18,131 nucleotides of DNA from JBBTSQ01 sp039795895 (GTDB taxonomy: Bacteria > Patescibacteriota > Minisyncoccia > Phycocordibacterales > JBAYGS01), in NCBI GenBank assembly GCA_039795895.1, contig JBDKKW010000018.1, positions 1-18,131 on the forward strand, given 5' to 3'. The notes beneath the pieces are model-generated. The model worked only from the letters and a program-made list of their open reading frames with translations. It ran no database searches and was not told the origin of the DNA. This document shows, in pieces, positions 1-6,382 of this stretch. Positions within the stretch are counted from its first letter, which is position 1, and each line of letters opens with the position of its first letter. Made by a program: the position numbers and the translations under genes.

Positions 1-2
1 GG

Positions 3-548
3 TGTATTGAATTTTCTCCGCTCGTTGTGTTTTTTGTTGCTCTACATTGGTTGAGTTTTGTTGATTCAACCCAGATTTTAGTTGTTTTAACCACAGTCAC
101 TCTTGTTGCTTCGGCCATCAAAGATCATCGTATTGCACTTTTTCCGTTGATCGCCGGGGCATGTATTATTTCGTCCGGGTTGCTTACTGTGCTCTATAAC
201 GATCCGCTGTACATTATTTTAAATGAGACCATATACAATGGAGGCTTTGCGATTGTACTTGCCGTTGGTCTGTTCTGGCTTAAAAAGCCCCTACTTAAAG
301 TTCTCTTTGGTACCTTGTTTCATTTAACCAACAAGGGATGGGTCATATTAACAAAACGATGGATGTATATGTTTTTACTCCTCGCATTGAGTAACGAGAT
401 TGTTCGACACTTGGTTACTCTAGATGCGTGGGTAATCTATAAAATGTATGCCACTGTTGTTACAATTATCTTTGCGTTGTATCAGTTTACGCTTTCACGA
501 AAAGAACGAGCTCCTGATGCAAACGAATGGGGTATGTCTGTTGAATAG
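3..548 (+). CDS. yciB: YciB/IspZ-family inner-membrane septation protein, 5'-truncated by the window
   Basis: The frame is open to the left edge of the window. The first codons read IEFSPLVVFFVALHW, which resembles the N-terminus of YciB (intracellular septation protein A), so the real start lies upstream and the GTG at 27 is not the start. The visible part is about 181 residues with roughly five hydrophobic segments. Family-like stretches include NDPLYIILNETIYNGG, KKPLLKVLFG and a C-terminal block with W, N and an FALYQF segment ending in a basic tail. YciB proteins are inner-membrane proteins linked to cell envelope and division; the molecular activity is not settled. The gene ends 6 nt before the stop of the convergent gene, with no hairpin between them. 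The family call is from recognised pattern, not a search. Confidence 0.8.
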   Translation, partial: CIEFSPLVVFFVALHWLSFVDSTQILVVLTTVTLVASAIKDHRIALFPLIAGACIISSGLLTVLYNDPLYIILNETIYNGGFAIVLAVGLFWLKKPLLKVLFGTLFHLTNKGWVILTKRWMYMFLLLALSNEIVRHLVTLDAWVIYKMYATVVTIIFALYQFTLSRKERAPDANEWGMSVE

Positions 549-554
549 GGCTAG

Positions 555-959
555 TTAAGCGTAAACGTAGGTTAGTATCGAACAAATTGTAATCACCGCA
601 GACATACTATGCCACGCAATATGATACCAAACGTACGTCTGTCTTTTTTCGTGGAAATAAAAGTAGAGGGCGGTAATCACCGAACAAACAGTTAGTGCAA
701 AAAATGGCATAGAAAATCTACCTAAGAAACACAAAATAAGATTCGCGATAATAAGCGTGTAACTTGTAAGAGAGTCGATGCGAATAAATAGATTTATTTT
801 GCTTGAGTGATACAGAACAGAAAAAATAATTACTAAACCTACAATTATTGCGTGCCAATAGAGGGCAAAATGAAGTGAGAGGATAAAAGGTACGACAAAA
901 ACAACATTGGAAAATGCTAGCCAGGGTTTATTTCGCTGAGAAATTAGTCCTTTGGTCAT
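555..959 (-). CDS. small multi-pass membrane protein, CREST-superfamily-like putative hydrolase
   Basis: A 134-residue, very hydrophobic protein with about five to six membrane segments. Three polar clusters match the layout of the CREST superfamily (alkaline ceramidase, PAQR/hemolysin III, Per1): S47-x3-H51 in an early TM segment (SVLYHSSK), D62 right after it, and H113-x3-H117 in the last TM segment (YHIAWHS). In that superfamily these residues form a membrane-embedded metal hydrolase site. The protein is shorter than typical hemolysin III (about 200 aa). I chose the ATG at 959; a TTG at 983 would add eight residues. No clear Shine-Dalgarno is seen. It is convergent with yciB. Function is inferred from motif geometry only; a generic small membrane protein remains possible. 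Confidence 0.55.
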   Translation of the reverse strand: MTKGLISQRNKPWLAFSNVVFVVPFILSLHFALYWHAIIVGLVIIFSVLYHSSKINLFIRIDSLTSYTLIIANLILCFLGRFSMPFFALTVCSVITALYFYFHEKRQTYVWYHIAWHSMSAVITICSILTYVYA

Positions 960-1026
960 TGTGCTTTGTATTATTGCATACAATTAGCGTTGAAGAAAAC
1001 ATACTTACAAGTGACTAATTCCTATG

Positions 1027-1056
1027 TTGCACACGGTTAAATTAGTGTGTTATACT
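1027..1056 (+). promoter_or_regulatory. sigma70-type promoter of a leaderless gene
   Basis: TTGCAC at 1027-1032, an 18-nt spacer and TATACT at 1051-1056. The expected transcription start falls on or next to the ATG at 1063, which favours that start over the upstream in-frame ATG at 1024, because the latter would put the promoter inside the gene. Confidence 0.6.
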
Positions 1057-1062
1057 CTACAT

Positions 1063-1374
1063 ATGTTAAGCCTGCGCCCACAACAGCAAATCGTGGAAAA
1101 AGTCTTGCAAACCAAGGCAGGAGGCTTTGTTCGTGCGCAATTTCTGCTTACTGAATACCAGGGGCGAATTCATGTAAAACTCCTCTCTGCTGAGGCGATT
1201 TCTGAGCAAGAAGCGCAGGCTTTCTCAGCTCCAATCGCACAAGCACTTCCACTTCCAGTCTCTCTCACTACTTTTGAGCGCGTACTTCAGCATGGCGAAA
1301 CCATTGTCTCTACCTTTACTGATTTTTCTTTTTTCACTAGTCAACCAACAAGAGCTCCGTCAGTTAGTTTGTAG
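1063..1374 (+). CDS. hypothetical protein, 103 aa, leaderless
   Basis: I do not recognise this protein. From the ATG at 1063 it begins MLSLRPQQQIVEKVLQTKAG and has an amphipathic N-terminal helix, then a probable beta-strand stretch (FVRAQFLLTEYQGRIHVKLL), a glutamate-rich helix and an S/T/F-rich C-terminal tail. It has no signal peptide and no cysteines. The in-frame ATG at 1024 would give 116 aa but lies upstream of a good -10 box. The gene stands alone 97 nt before dnaK, on the same strand. A coding role is supported by the promoter placement and an open frame of over 100 codons. Confidence 0.55.
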   Translation: MLSLRPQQQIVEKVLQTKAGGFVRAQFLLTEYQGRIHVKLLSAEAISEQEAQAFSAPIAQALPLPVSLTTFERVLQHGETIVSTFTDFSFFTSQPTRAPSVSL

Positions 1375-1468
1375 TAGATAGTCGATAGTTTTTAGAAACT
1401 TGCCGACTGTCTTTTTCTGTATGTTTTGTATTTGCTGATGACTATAAACTATTAACTAACAACTAAAA
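1371..1468. repeat. degenerate TAGT/ACTA inverted arms before dnaK
   Basis: The gap before dnaK starts with a left arm (1371-1397, TAGTAGATAGTCGATAGT core) and ends with a right arm (1440-1468, ACTATAAACTATTAACTAAC core) that is roughly its inverse complement. A similar pair flanks the terminator after dnaJ (4958-4985 and 5047-5077). The units are degenerate and short. No CIRCE element and no clear -35 box for dnaK is seen here; TATAAA at 1443-1448 could serve as a -10. Confidence 0.35.
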
Positions 1469-1471
1469 AAT

Positions 1472-3358
1472 ATGAGCAAAATTATCGGTATCGACCTCGG
1501 TACCACCAATTCAGCCGTCGCGGTGATGGAAGCGGGCTCACCTAAAATTCTTGAAAATGCAGAAGGTGCACGCACCACTCCGTCGATCGTGGCACAATCA
1601 AAGACCGGAGACCGACTCGTAGGTCTCTTGGCTCGACGACAGGCGGTGACCAATCCAAAAAATACCATCTTCCAGATCAAACGCTTCATCGGTCACACAT
1701 TCGACGAAGAAGGTGTGCAAAAAGATAAGGCGTCAGTGCCTTTCGAGGTGCAGAAATCAGCCAATGGAGGCGTGGAAGTAAAGATGGCGGACAAGTGGCT
1801 TCGACCGGAAGAGATTTCAGCAATGATTCTCACCAAGCTTAAAAATGATGCGGAAGCACGTCTCGGTGAAAAGGTGACCCAGGCGGTGATCACCGTGCCC
1901 GCATACTTCAATGACGCTCAGCGTCAGGCGACCAAGGATGCCGGCAAAATCGCAGGTCTCGATGTAATGCGTATCATCAACGAGCCGACCGCAGCAGCGC
2001 TTGCGTATGGCTTCAATAAAAAGAAGGATGAAAAGATTGTCGTCTTCGACTTCGGAGGCGGTACCTTTGATATCTCTGTGCTCGAAGTGGGCGCCGACCT
2101 TGTAGAAGTAAAATCTACCGACGGTGATGCACACTTGGGTGGAAAGGATATCGACCAAAAGATCATCAAGTGGCTTGCCGATGAATTCAAAAAAGAAAAC
2201 GGTATCGACCTTATGAAGGATCCGCTCGCTGTACAACGACTCGACGAAGCCGCAGAAAAAGCAAAAATTGAGCTCTCGACTGCAGTGCAGACCGAAATCA
2301 ACATTCCGTTCATCTCATCTGGTAGTGATGGCCCAAAGCACTTGGTAAAGACCATGACTCGCTCTACTCTCGAGGACCTTTGTCGAGAATTTATCGAGCG
2401 AGCAATGATGATCACCAAGCGAGCGATGGAGGCATCACCGTTTAAGGTGGCAGATGTCAGTGAGGTGGTGATGGTGGGAGGTCAGACTCGTATGCCAGCA
2501 ATGCAGGCAGCGGTGAAGGCTTTCTTTGGCAAGGAGCTTCACATGGGTGTAAATCCAGATGAAGTTGTGGCTATTGGTGCAGCTATTCAGGGAGGTATTC
2601 TTGCTGGAGATGTAAAAGATATTCTCTTGCTCGATGTGATTCCGCTCTCGTTTGGTATCGAAACCATGGGAGGAGTTGCAACCAAGCTTATCGAAAAGAA
2701 CACCACTATTCCAACTCAAAAATCACAGGTGTTCTCGACCGCAGCCGACAACCAAACCGAAGTGACAATCCACGTCGTGCAAGGTGAACGCGCGATGGCA
2801 GGAGACAACAAGTCTCTTGGTCAATTCAACCTCGGTGGTATCGCTCCGGCTCCTCGAGGTATGCCACAAATCGAAGTTACTTTCGATATTGATGCCAATG
2901 GTATCCTCAATGTGACCGCAAAAGACAAAACTACAGGCAAGAGTAATTCAATTAAAATTACCGCAAGCTCTGGTCTCTCAAAAGAAGAAGTGGAGAAGAT
3001 GAAGAAAGATGCAGAGGTAAATAGTGCAGAAGATCAAAAGAAGCGCGAGGCAGTAGAAGCAAAAAATATTGCTGAGCAAATGATCTACACCAGTGAGAAG
3101 GCACTGAAAGACGGTGGTGACAAAGTACCGGCGGATATTCGCAAGAATGTAGAAGATAAAATTGCGGATTTGAAGCAGGTAAAGGACGGCAGTGATCTTG
3201 CGAAGATAAAATCTGCAACCGAAGCGCTTTCATCGGAGCTCTCAAAGATTGGGGAAGCGATGAGTAAGGCTCAGGCACAGGCAGGTACAACGGGTGCAGG
3301 TGAAAAGAAAGATGGTGAGGGACCAGTGCGAGATGCTGACTTCAAGGAAACGAAATAG
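1472..3358 (+). CDS. dnaK: molecular chaperone DnaK (Hsp70)
   Basis: A full-length 628-residue Hsp70. It is an ATP-driven chaperone that binds exposed hydrophobic segments and cycles with DnaJ and GrpE in the cytoplasm. The N-terminus carries the first phosphate loop (IGIDLGTTNSAVAV), followed by the second Hsp70 signature around FDFGGGTFDISVLEV and the third around VVMVGGQTRMPAMQ. The linker and substrate-binding domain follow (DILLLDVIPLSFGIETMGG), then a helical lid with a K/E-rich stretch and a short tail ending GPVRDADFKETK, close to the DADFEE tail of other bacterial DnaK. The ATG at 1472 gives the canonical N-terminus; no Shine-Dalgarno is visible. dnaJ follows about 500 nt later. No grpE or hrcA is in the window. 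Confidence 0.97.
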   Translation: MSKIIGIDLGTTNSAVAVMEAGSPKILENAEGARTTPSIVAQSKTGDRLVGLLARRQAVTNPKNTIFQIKRFIGHTFDEEGVQKDKASVPFEVQKSANGGVEVKMADKWLRPEEISAMILTKLKNDAEARLGEKVTQAVITVPAYFNDAQRQATKDAGKIAGLDVMRIINEPTAAALAYGFNKKKDEKIVVFDFGGGTFDISVLEVGADLVEVKSTDGDAHLGGKDIDQKIIKWLADEFKKENGIDLMKDPLAVQRLDEAAEKAKIELSTAVQTEINIPFISSGSDGPKHLVKTMTRSTLEDLCREFIERAMMITKRAMEASPFKVADVSEVVMVGGQTRMPAMQAAVKAFFGKELHMGVNPDEVVAIGAAIQGGILAGDVKDILLLDVIPLSFGIETMGGVATKLIEKNTTIPTQKSQVFSTAADNQTEVTIHVVQGERAMAGDNKSLGQFNLGGIAPAPRGMPQIEVTFDIDANGILNVTAKDKTTGKSNSIKITASSGLSKEEVEKMKKDAEVNSAEDQKKREAVEAKNIAEQMIYTSEKALKDGGDKVPADIRKNVEDKIADLKQVKDGSDLAKIKSATEALSSELSKIGEAMSKAQAQAGTTGAGEKKDGEGPVRDADFKETK

Positions 3359-3370
3359 AGACGCTTGCCC

Positions 3371-3460
3371 ATCCGTAGCCTTGGCGAAGGAGGGCGGAGT
3401 TTAAGGAGGGTGATAAGAAGTAGCTAGTCATTATCCTGCTTCGCCAAGGCTACGCAGGAT
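3371..3460. repeat. palindromic intergenic repeat (REP-like)
   Basis: A perfect 15-bp inverted repeat, GTAGCCTTGGCGAAG at 3375-3389 and CTTCGCCAAGGCTAC at 3439-3453. The ATCC and GGAT flanks extend the pairing imperfectly. The right arm is itself able to fold, because ATCCTGC (3433-3439) can pair with GCAGGAT (3454-3460). There is no T-tract after it on the plus strand, so it is not a typical terminator of dnaK. It looks like a dispersed palindromic unit of the kind common between genes in small bacterial genomes; copies elsewhere cannot be seen from here. Confidence 0.6.
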
Positions 3461-3470
3461 GTGCAGACAC

Positions 3471-3532
3471 AAAAAAATCCCCTCCTCCTACTCCCCGAGA
3501 CCTTCTGGTCGTGGGGAGAATGGAGAAGGGGA
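3471..3532 (-). terminator. intrinsic terminator of the small minus-strand gene
   Basis: Read on the minus strand, a long GC-rich hairpin (plus-strand 3478-3532, with CTCCCC pairing GGGGAG, GACC pairing GGTC and TTCT as loop) is followed by a run of seven T (plus-strand A run at 3471-3477). It starts 9 nt after the stop codon of the minus-strand ORF, which argues that the ORF is transcribed. Confidence 0.75.
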
Positions 3533-3540
3533 ATATCGGA

Positions 3541-3753
3541 TTAAAAACCAAATGAGGCGGTTACTGCGCGACTCTTCACTCGAGTGGATGTCTTCCTTCG
3601 ACAGGAAGTCTTGTCACAACACACATCAATAGCGATACCGACTGCGATTGATGTACCTATGTCTGTGCTGACACGTAGTGTTGCTGGCTTCGAGCAATCG
3701 CACCGCTGACCTTTCCTTTGTTTCGTTTTGAGTTTTGAGAATTTAGCTCTCAT
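3541..3753 (-). CDS. small basic Cys-containing protein, 70 aa, unknown
   Basis: I do not recognise it. The 70-residue product is strongly basic, with KLKTKQRKGQR near the N-terminus and a C-terminal RRKTSTRVKSR. It has five cysteines in a C18-x-C20 pair and a C45-C46 plus C51 group, separated by a mildly hydrophobic centre (IGTSIAVGIAIDVCCD). This could be a small metal-binding or nucleic-acid-binding protein. Evidence that it is real: an ATG preceded by AGAAAGG with spacing suited to a Shine-Dalgarno, which is rare in this window, and an intrinsic terminator right after the stop. It sits antisense between dnaK and dnaJ and is transcribed against both. Alternatively the transcript is a small RNA and the reading frame is incidental. 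Confidence 0.5.
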   Translation of the reverse strand: MRAKFSKLKTKQRKGQRCDCSKPATLRVSTDIGTSIAVGIAIDVCCDKTSCRRKTSTRVKSRAVTASFGF

Positions 3754-3811
3754 TTGTTACCTTTCTTTTTGTGAAAATAGGTTAAGTACTTATTTTCTGA
3801 GACCATTTCCG

Positions 3812-3841
3812 TTTACAAATCTAGCAGAATCATGGTACAAT
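3812..3841 (+). promoter_or_regulatory. promoter of dnaJ
   Basis: TTTACA at 3812-3817, an 18-nt spacer and an extended -10 (TGG then TACAAT at 3836-3841). This would give a leader of about 15 nt before the ATG at 3863. A second -10-like TACAAT lies at 3853-3858, only 4 nt before the ATG. A dnaJ promoter fits with the minus-strand terminator and gene that separate it from dnaK. Confidence 0.5.
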
Positions 3842-3862
3842 TGTCAACTATATACAATCTCA

Positions 3863-4948
3863 ATGTCAAAAGATTACTACAATATATTAGGAGTCAGTAA
3901 AACCGCCTCGAAAGACGAGATTAAGCAGGCGTTTCGAAAGCTTGCCCACGAACACCACCCTGATAAAAAGGGTGGTAATGAGGCTAAATTCAAAGAAGCC
4001 AACGAGGCCTACTCAGTGCTCTCAGACGACACCAAACGTGCTCAGTACGACCGTTTTGGCTCTGCTGGACCTACTGGTGGGGGCAGTGCGGGAGGAGGCA
4101 ATCCTTTTGGTGGAGGATTTGGTGGCTTTGACTTTTCTGGATTCCAGCAGGGTGGCGGGCAGGGATTTGAGTTTGATATTGGTGATATTTTTGGAGACTT
4201 CTTCGGCGGACGACAAGAGCGCTCAAAACGCGGACGAGATATTTCTGTCGACATCGAAATTTCATTCAAGGATTCAGTGTTTGGTGTTGAACGAGCGATC
4301 AATTTAAATAAAAATAGCACCTGTGATATTTGTCACGGCTCTGGTGCAAAAGCGGGGACTGAAATGAAGACCTGTGGCACTTGTGCTGGTAAAGGCAAAG
4401 TGCAGGAGGCTGTACGCTCACTCATGGGCACGTTTGCAACCACCCGCACCTGTCCTGAGTGTGCCGGCAAAGGCAAGACGCCGAAAGAAAAGTGTCCGGA
4501 GTGTTATGGTGCTGGAATTCGACAGAAACAAGATCAGATCACCGTCAGTATTCCAGCTGGTATTGAGTCTGGAGAGACGTTGCGGGTGACTGGACGAGGT
4601 GAAGCGGTGTCTTCTGGTCAAACGGGAGATTTGTATATCAAGATCCATGTTCATCCACACCCATTGTTTAGAAAAGAGGGGGTAAACTTGGTTTGTGATA
4701 TCAAAGTAAAACTCAGTGACGCGTTACTTGGGGCAGACTATCCACTCGAGACACTCGACGGCGCGATTACCCTCAGGATTCCTGAAGGAGTCACTCATGG
4801 TGAGATTTTGCGAGTGAAAGGTAAAGGGGTACCAAATGAGCGAGGCAAGCGAGGTGATTTACTCACACGAATTAGTATTGAAATGCCAAAAAAGCTCTCT
4901 AAAACAGCCAAAAAGGCGATTGAGGAGTTGAGGAAGGAGGGAATGTAG
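3863..4948 (+). CDS. dnaJ: co-chaperone DnaJ (Hsp40, type I)
   Basis: A 361-residue type I Hsp40. It stimulates DnaK ATPase and delivers substrates. The J domain is at residues 1-65, with the HPD motif at H32-P33-D34. A G/F-rich linker follows (about 70-130, with GGGNPFGGGFGGFDFSGF). The zinc-binding domain runs from C154 to about 220 and contains four CxxCxGxG-type repeats (CDICHGSG, CGTCAGKG, CPECAGKG, CPECYGAG). Two beta-rich client-binding domains complete the protein. The start is set at the ATG of MSKDYYNILGVS, the standard J-domain start; an upstream extension of the frame would run through the promoter. All key residues are intact. It is separated from dnaK by 504 nt and ends at a strong terminator. 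Confidence 0.97.
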   Translation: MSKDYYNILGVSKTASKDEIKQAFRKLAHEHHPDKKGGNEAKFKEANEAYSVLSDDTKRAQYDRFGSAGPTGGGSAGGGNPFGGGFGGFDFSGFQQGGGQGFEFDIGDIFGDFFGGRQERSKRGRDISVDIEISFKDSVFGVERAINLNKNSTCDICHGSGAKAGTEMKTCGTCAGKGKVQEAVRSLMGTFATTRTCPECAGKGKTPKEKCPECYGAGIRQKQDQITVSIPAGIESGETLRVTGRGEAVSSGQTGDLYIKIHVHPHPLFRKEGVNLVCDIKVKLSDALLGADYPLETLDGAITLRIPEGVTHGEILRVKGKGVPNERGKRGDLLTRISIEMPKKLSKTAKKAIEELRKEGM

Positions 4949-4957
4949 GGAGGAAGT

Positions 4958-5077
4958 AGTTAGATATTAGTAATTAGTCTTTAGACCAGAAAGAAAAGCC
5001 CCCGAAAATGGCAACCATTTTCGGGGGCTTTCTCTTGTATCACCGCTATCAACTAATGACTATCAACTATCAACTTT
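4958..5077. repeat. degenerate TAGT/ACTA inverted arms around the dnaJ terminator
   Basis: The left arm at 4958-4985 (GTAGTTAGATATTAGTAATT and on) and the right arm at 5047-5077 (CTATCAACTAATGACTATCA core) are approximate inverse complements and resemble the pair before dnaK. They bracket the perfect terminator hairpin. Low sequence complexity makes chance similarity possible. Confidence 0.3.
4995..5034 (+). terminator. intrinsic terminator after dnaJ
   Basis: A perfect 17-bp hairpin: 4995-5011 pairs with 5015-5031 around a CAA loop, with five consecutive C-G pairs in the stem and a T-rich tail. A possible ATG at 5008 lies inside the hairpin and is therefore rejected as the start of the next gene. 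Confidence 0.9.
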
Positions 5078-5097
5078 TTACGATATACTACTCTACT

Positions 5098-5826
5098 GTG
5101 AACCCCGAATACAACCCAAAAGAAATCCACAAAATTCACAACATCTACTACATACTACCGATTATCTTTCAGTCGGTTATCTATGTGGTCTCTTTGGTTA
5201 TTTTTAAAATCTTTGGCCGAATGCATTTTTCGGGACTAGAAAATCTGAAAGATCTCGACACTTCTCGTGGCATCATCTTTGCTGCCAACCATTCGAGTGA
5301 GTGGGATGGTCCGTTGATTCGTGTGGCGTTGCCTTTTTTGTGGAAATCTTCACCGATGTACTACGTATCAATGGAGAAAAAGTTTTATACCGACTCTGGT
5401 TGGCGAAAAGTGCTTTATGGTGGTCACCTTTTTAACATGCTTGGTGCCTATCCGGTCTACTCTGGCCACAAAGACTATGCGTTTTCGCTTCAAAATCATA
5501 TTGCTATTGTAAAGGGCGGTGGAGCCGTCACCATTTTTCCTGAAGGGCAACGTACCAAGACCGGAACGATTGGTACCGTGCATGGTGGCGTAGCCTATCT
5601 GACTCATGCGACACATGCGCCAATTGTGCCAGTAGCGATTTGTGGATTAGTAAACCTCCGCCCGCTCGATCTCCTGCTTTTCCGCCGAAAAGTGACTATT
5701 CATTTTGGTGTACCACTCGAACACCTCACCACGATCCCTCAGACACATCCGACCGTCGATGACTACAAGTCTGGCGCCGCTTTCGTCATGCAAAAAGTTT
5801 CCGAGATTCTTGATTGTGCTAAATAA
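5098..5826 (+). CDS. PlsC-type lysophospholipid acyltransferase
   Basis: A 242-residue member of the 1-acyl-glycerol-3-phosphate acyltransferase family. These enzymes transfer a fatty acyl group to a lysophospholipid at the membrane. An N-terminal hydrophobic segment (ILPIIFQSVIYVVSLVIF) precedes the catalytic HX4D motif NHSSEWDG. The acyl-acceptor-binding motif follows as FPEGQRTKTG, and a proline/valine-rich strand (APIVPVAICG) as in the family. I chose the GTG at 5098: a TATACT -10 box at 5084-5089 puts transcription start just before it, and earlier ATGs at 5008 and 5056 lie in the terminator or upstream of that box. The next gene starts 3 nt after the stop, so the two are probably co-translated. 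The exact acceptor lipid cannot be told. Confidence 0.85.
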   Translation: MNPEYNPKEIHKIHNIYYILPIIFQSVIYVVSLVIFKIFGRMHFSGLENLKDLDTSRGIIFAANHSSEWDGPLIRVALPFLWKSSPMYYVSMEKKFYTDSGWRKVLYGGHLFNMLGAYPVYSGHKDYAFSLQNHIAIVKGGGAVTIFPEGQRTKTGTIGTVHGGVAYLTHATHAPIVPVAICGLVNLRPLDLLLFRRKVTIHFGVPLEHLTTIPQTHPTVDDYKSGAAFVMQKVSEILDCAK

Positions 5827-5829
5827 TCC

Positions 5830-6336
5830 ATGTCTCCACTTGAAATCAGACAACTCATAAACACGCGGTTGTCGGGCAAGGTGGAGGTTATGTACCGTGA
5901 GGACGATCCACTCAAAGACCTCGATGGGAAAATATTGAGTGGGATCCATGCGTTTTGTTTCTATGGCGACAAACTAGTGATTGTTTATGCGGAAAATAAG
6001 GGGTATTGGACTCCACCGGGCGGAGGGATTGAAAAGGGTGAGACTTACGAGCAAGCTATCGTGCGAGAGGTGGCTGAAGAGACAAATATGCGTGTGCTCC
6101 ACCAAGAGCTGATTGGTTATCAAGATGTCTACGAGCCTGGACGCATTGTCCGCCAAGTGAGATCTTTCTGTATTGTCGAACCAATCGGCGATTTTGTAGC
6201 TGACCCTGATGGTGATATTACAGAGATTAAGCTAGTGGATTTTGCGGACTACACCAACTATGTACGGTGGCCAGGACCAATAGCCGATAGACTGCTTACG
6301 CGAGTATCTGAATTGAAAATGAAGTATTCAAAATAA
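5830..6336 (+). CDS. NUDIX hydrolase
   Basis: A 168-residue protein with a NUDIX box: a GX5EX7REVAEE run starting at the PPGGGIEKGE segment. NUDIX enzymes cleave a nucleoside diphosphate linked to another group, using Mg2+ held by the REVAEE glutamates. The box ends EETNM instead of EExGU, so the usual Gly is replaced by Asn; the metal-binding glutamates are kept. The preceding YWTPPGGG strand suggests the broad ADP-ribose/ (d)NTP clan, but the substrate is not predictable. The gene begins 3 nt after the acyltransferase stop, which implies an operon, although a metabolic link between the two is not evident. The ATG at 5830 is the only good start. Confidence 0.9.
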   Translation: MSPLEIRQLINTRLSGKVEVMYREDDPLKDLDGKILSGIHAFCFYGDKLVIVYAENKGYWTPPGGGIEKGETYEQAIVREVAEETNMRVLHQELIGYQDVYEPGRIVRQVRSFCIVEPIGDFVADPDGDITEIKLVDFADYTNYVRWPGPIADRLLTRVSELKMKYSK

Positions 6337-6367
6337 TAACTTATCCCTCCCCAACACCGTGAAAATT

Positions 6368-6376
6368 TGGTAGAAT
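6368..6376 (+). promoter_or_regulatory. extended -10 promoter of the 538-aa unknown gene
   Basis: TGG followed by TAGAAT at 6371-6376, six bases before the ATG at 6383. No convincing -35 box is seen. The spacing predicts a leaderless mRNA. Confidence 0.45.
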
Positions 6377-6382
6377 AGGGGG

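Noticed and set aside
1374..1471. A CIRCE operator upstream of dnaK
   Set aside because: No TTAGCACTC-N9-GAGTGCTAA or close variant is present.
1817..2719. Long minus-strand ORFs inside dnaK
   Set aside because: They are shadows of the conserved dnaK reading frame and have no start signals.
3728..3862. An N-terminal extension of DnaJ by 45 residues
   Set aside because: J-domain proteins start at MSKDYYNILG; the extension is low-quality sequence overlapping the promoter and the antisense gene.
4996..5034. CRISPR-type or tandem direct repeats
   Set aside because: Only single hairpins and degenerate arms are seen; nowhere in the window are there regularly spaced direct repeats.
5008..5097. 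ATGs at 5008 and 5056 as starts of the acyltransferase
   Set aside because: The first lies inside a perfect terminator hairpin and the second precedes a good -10 box; the encoded residues do not look like the family.
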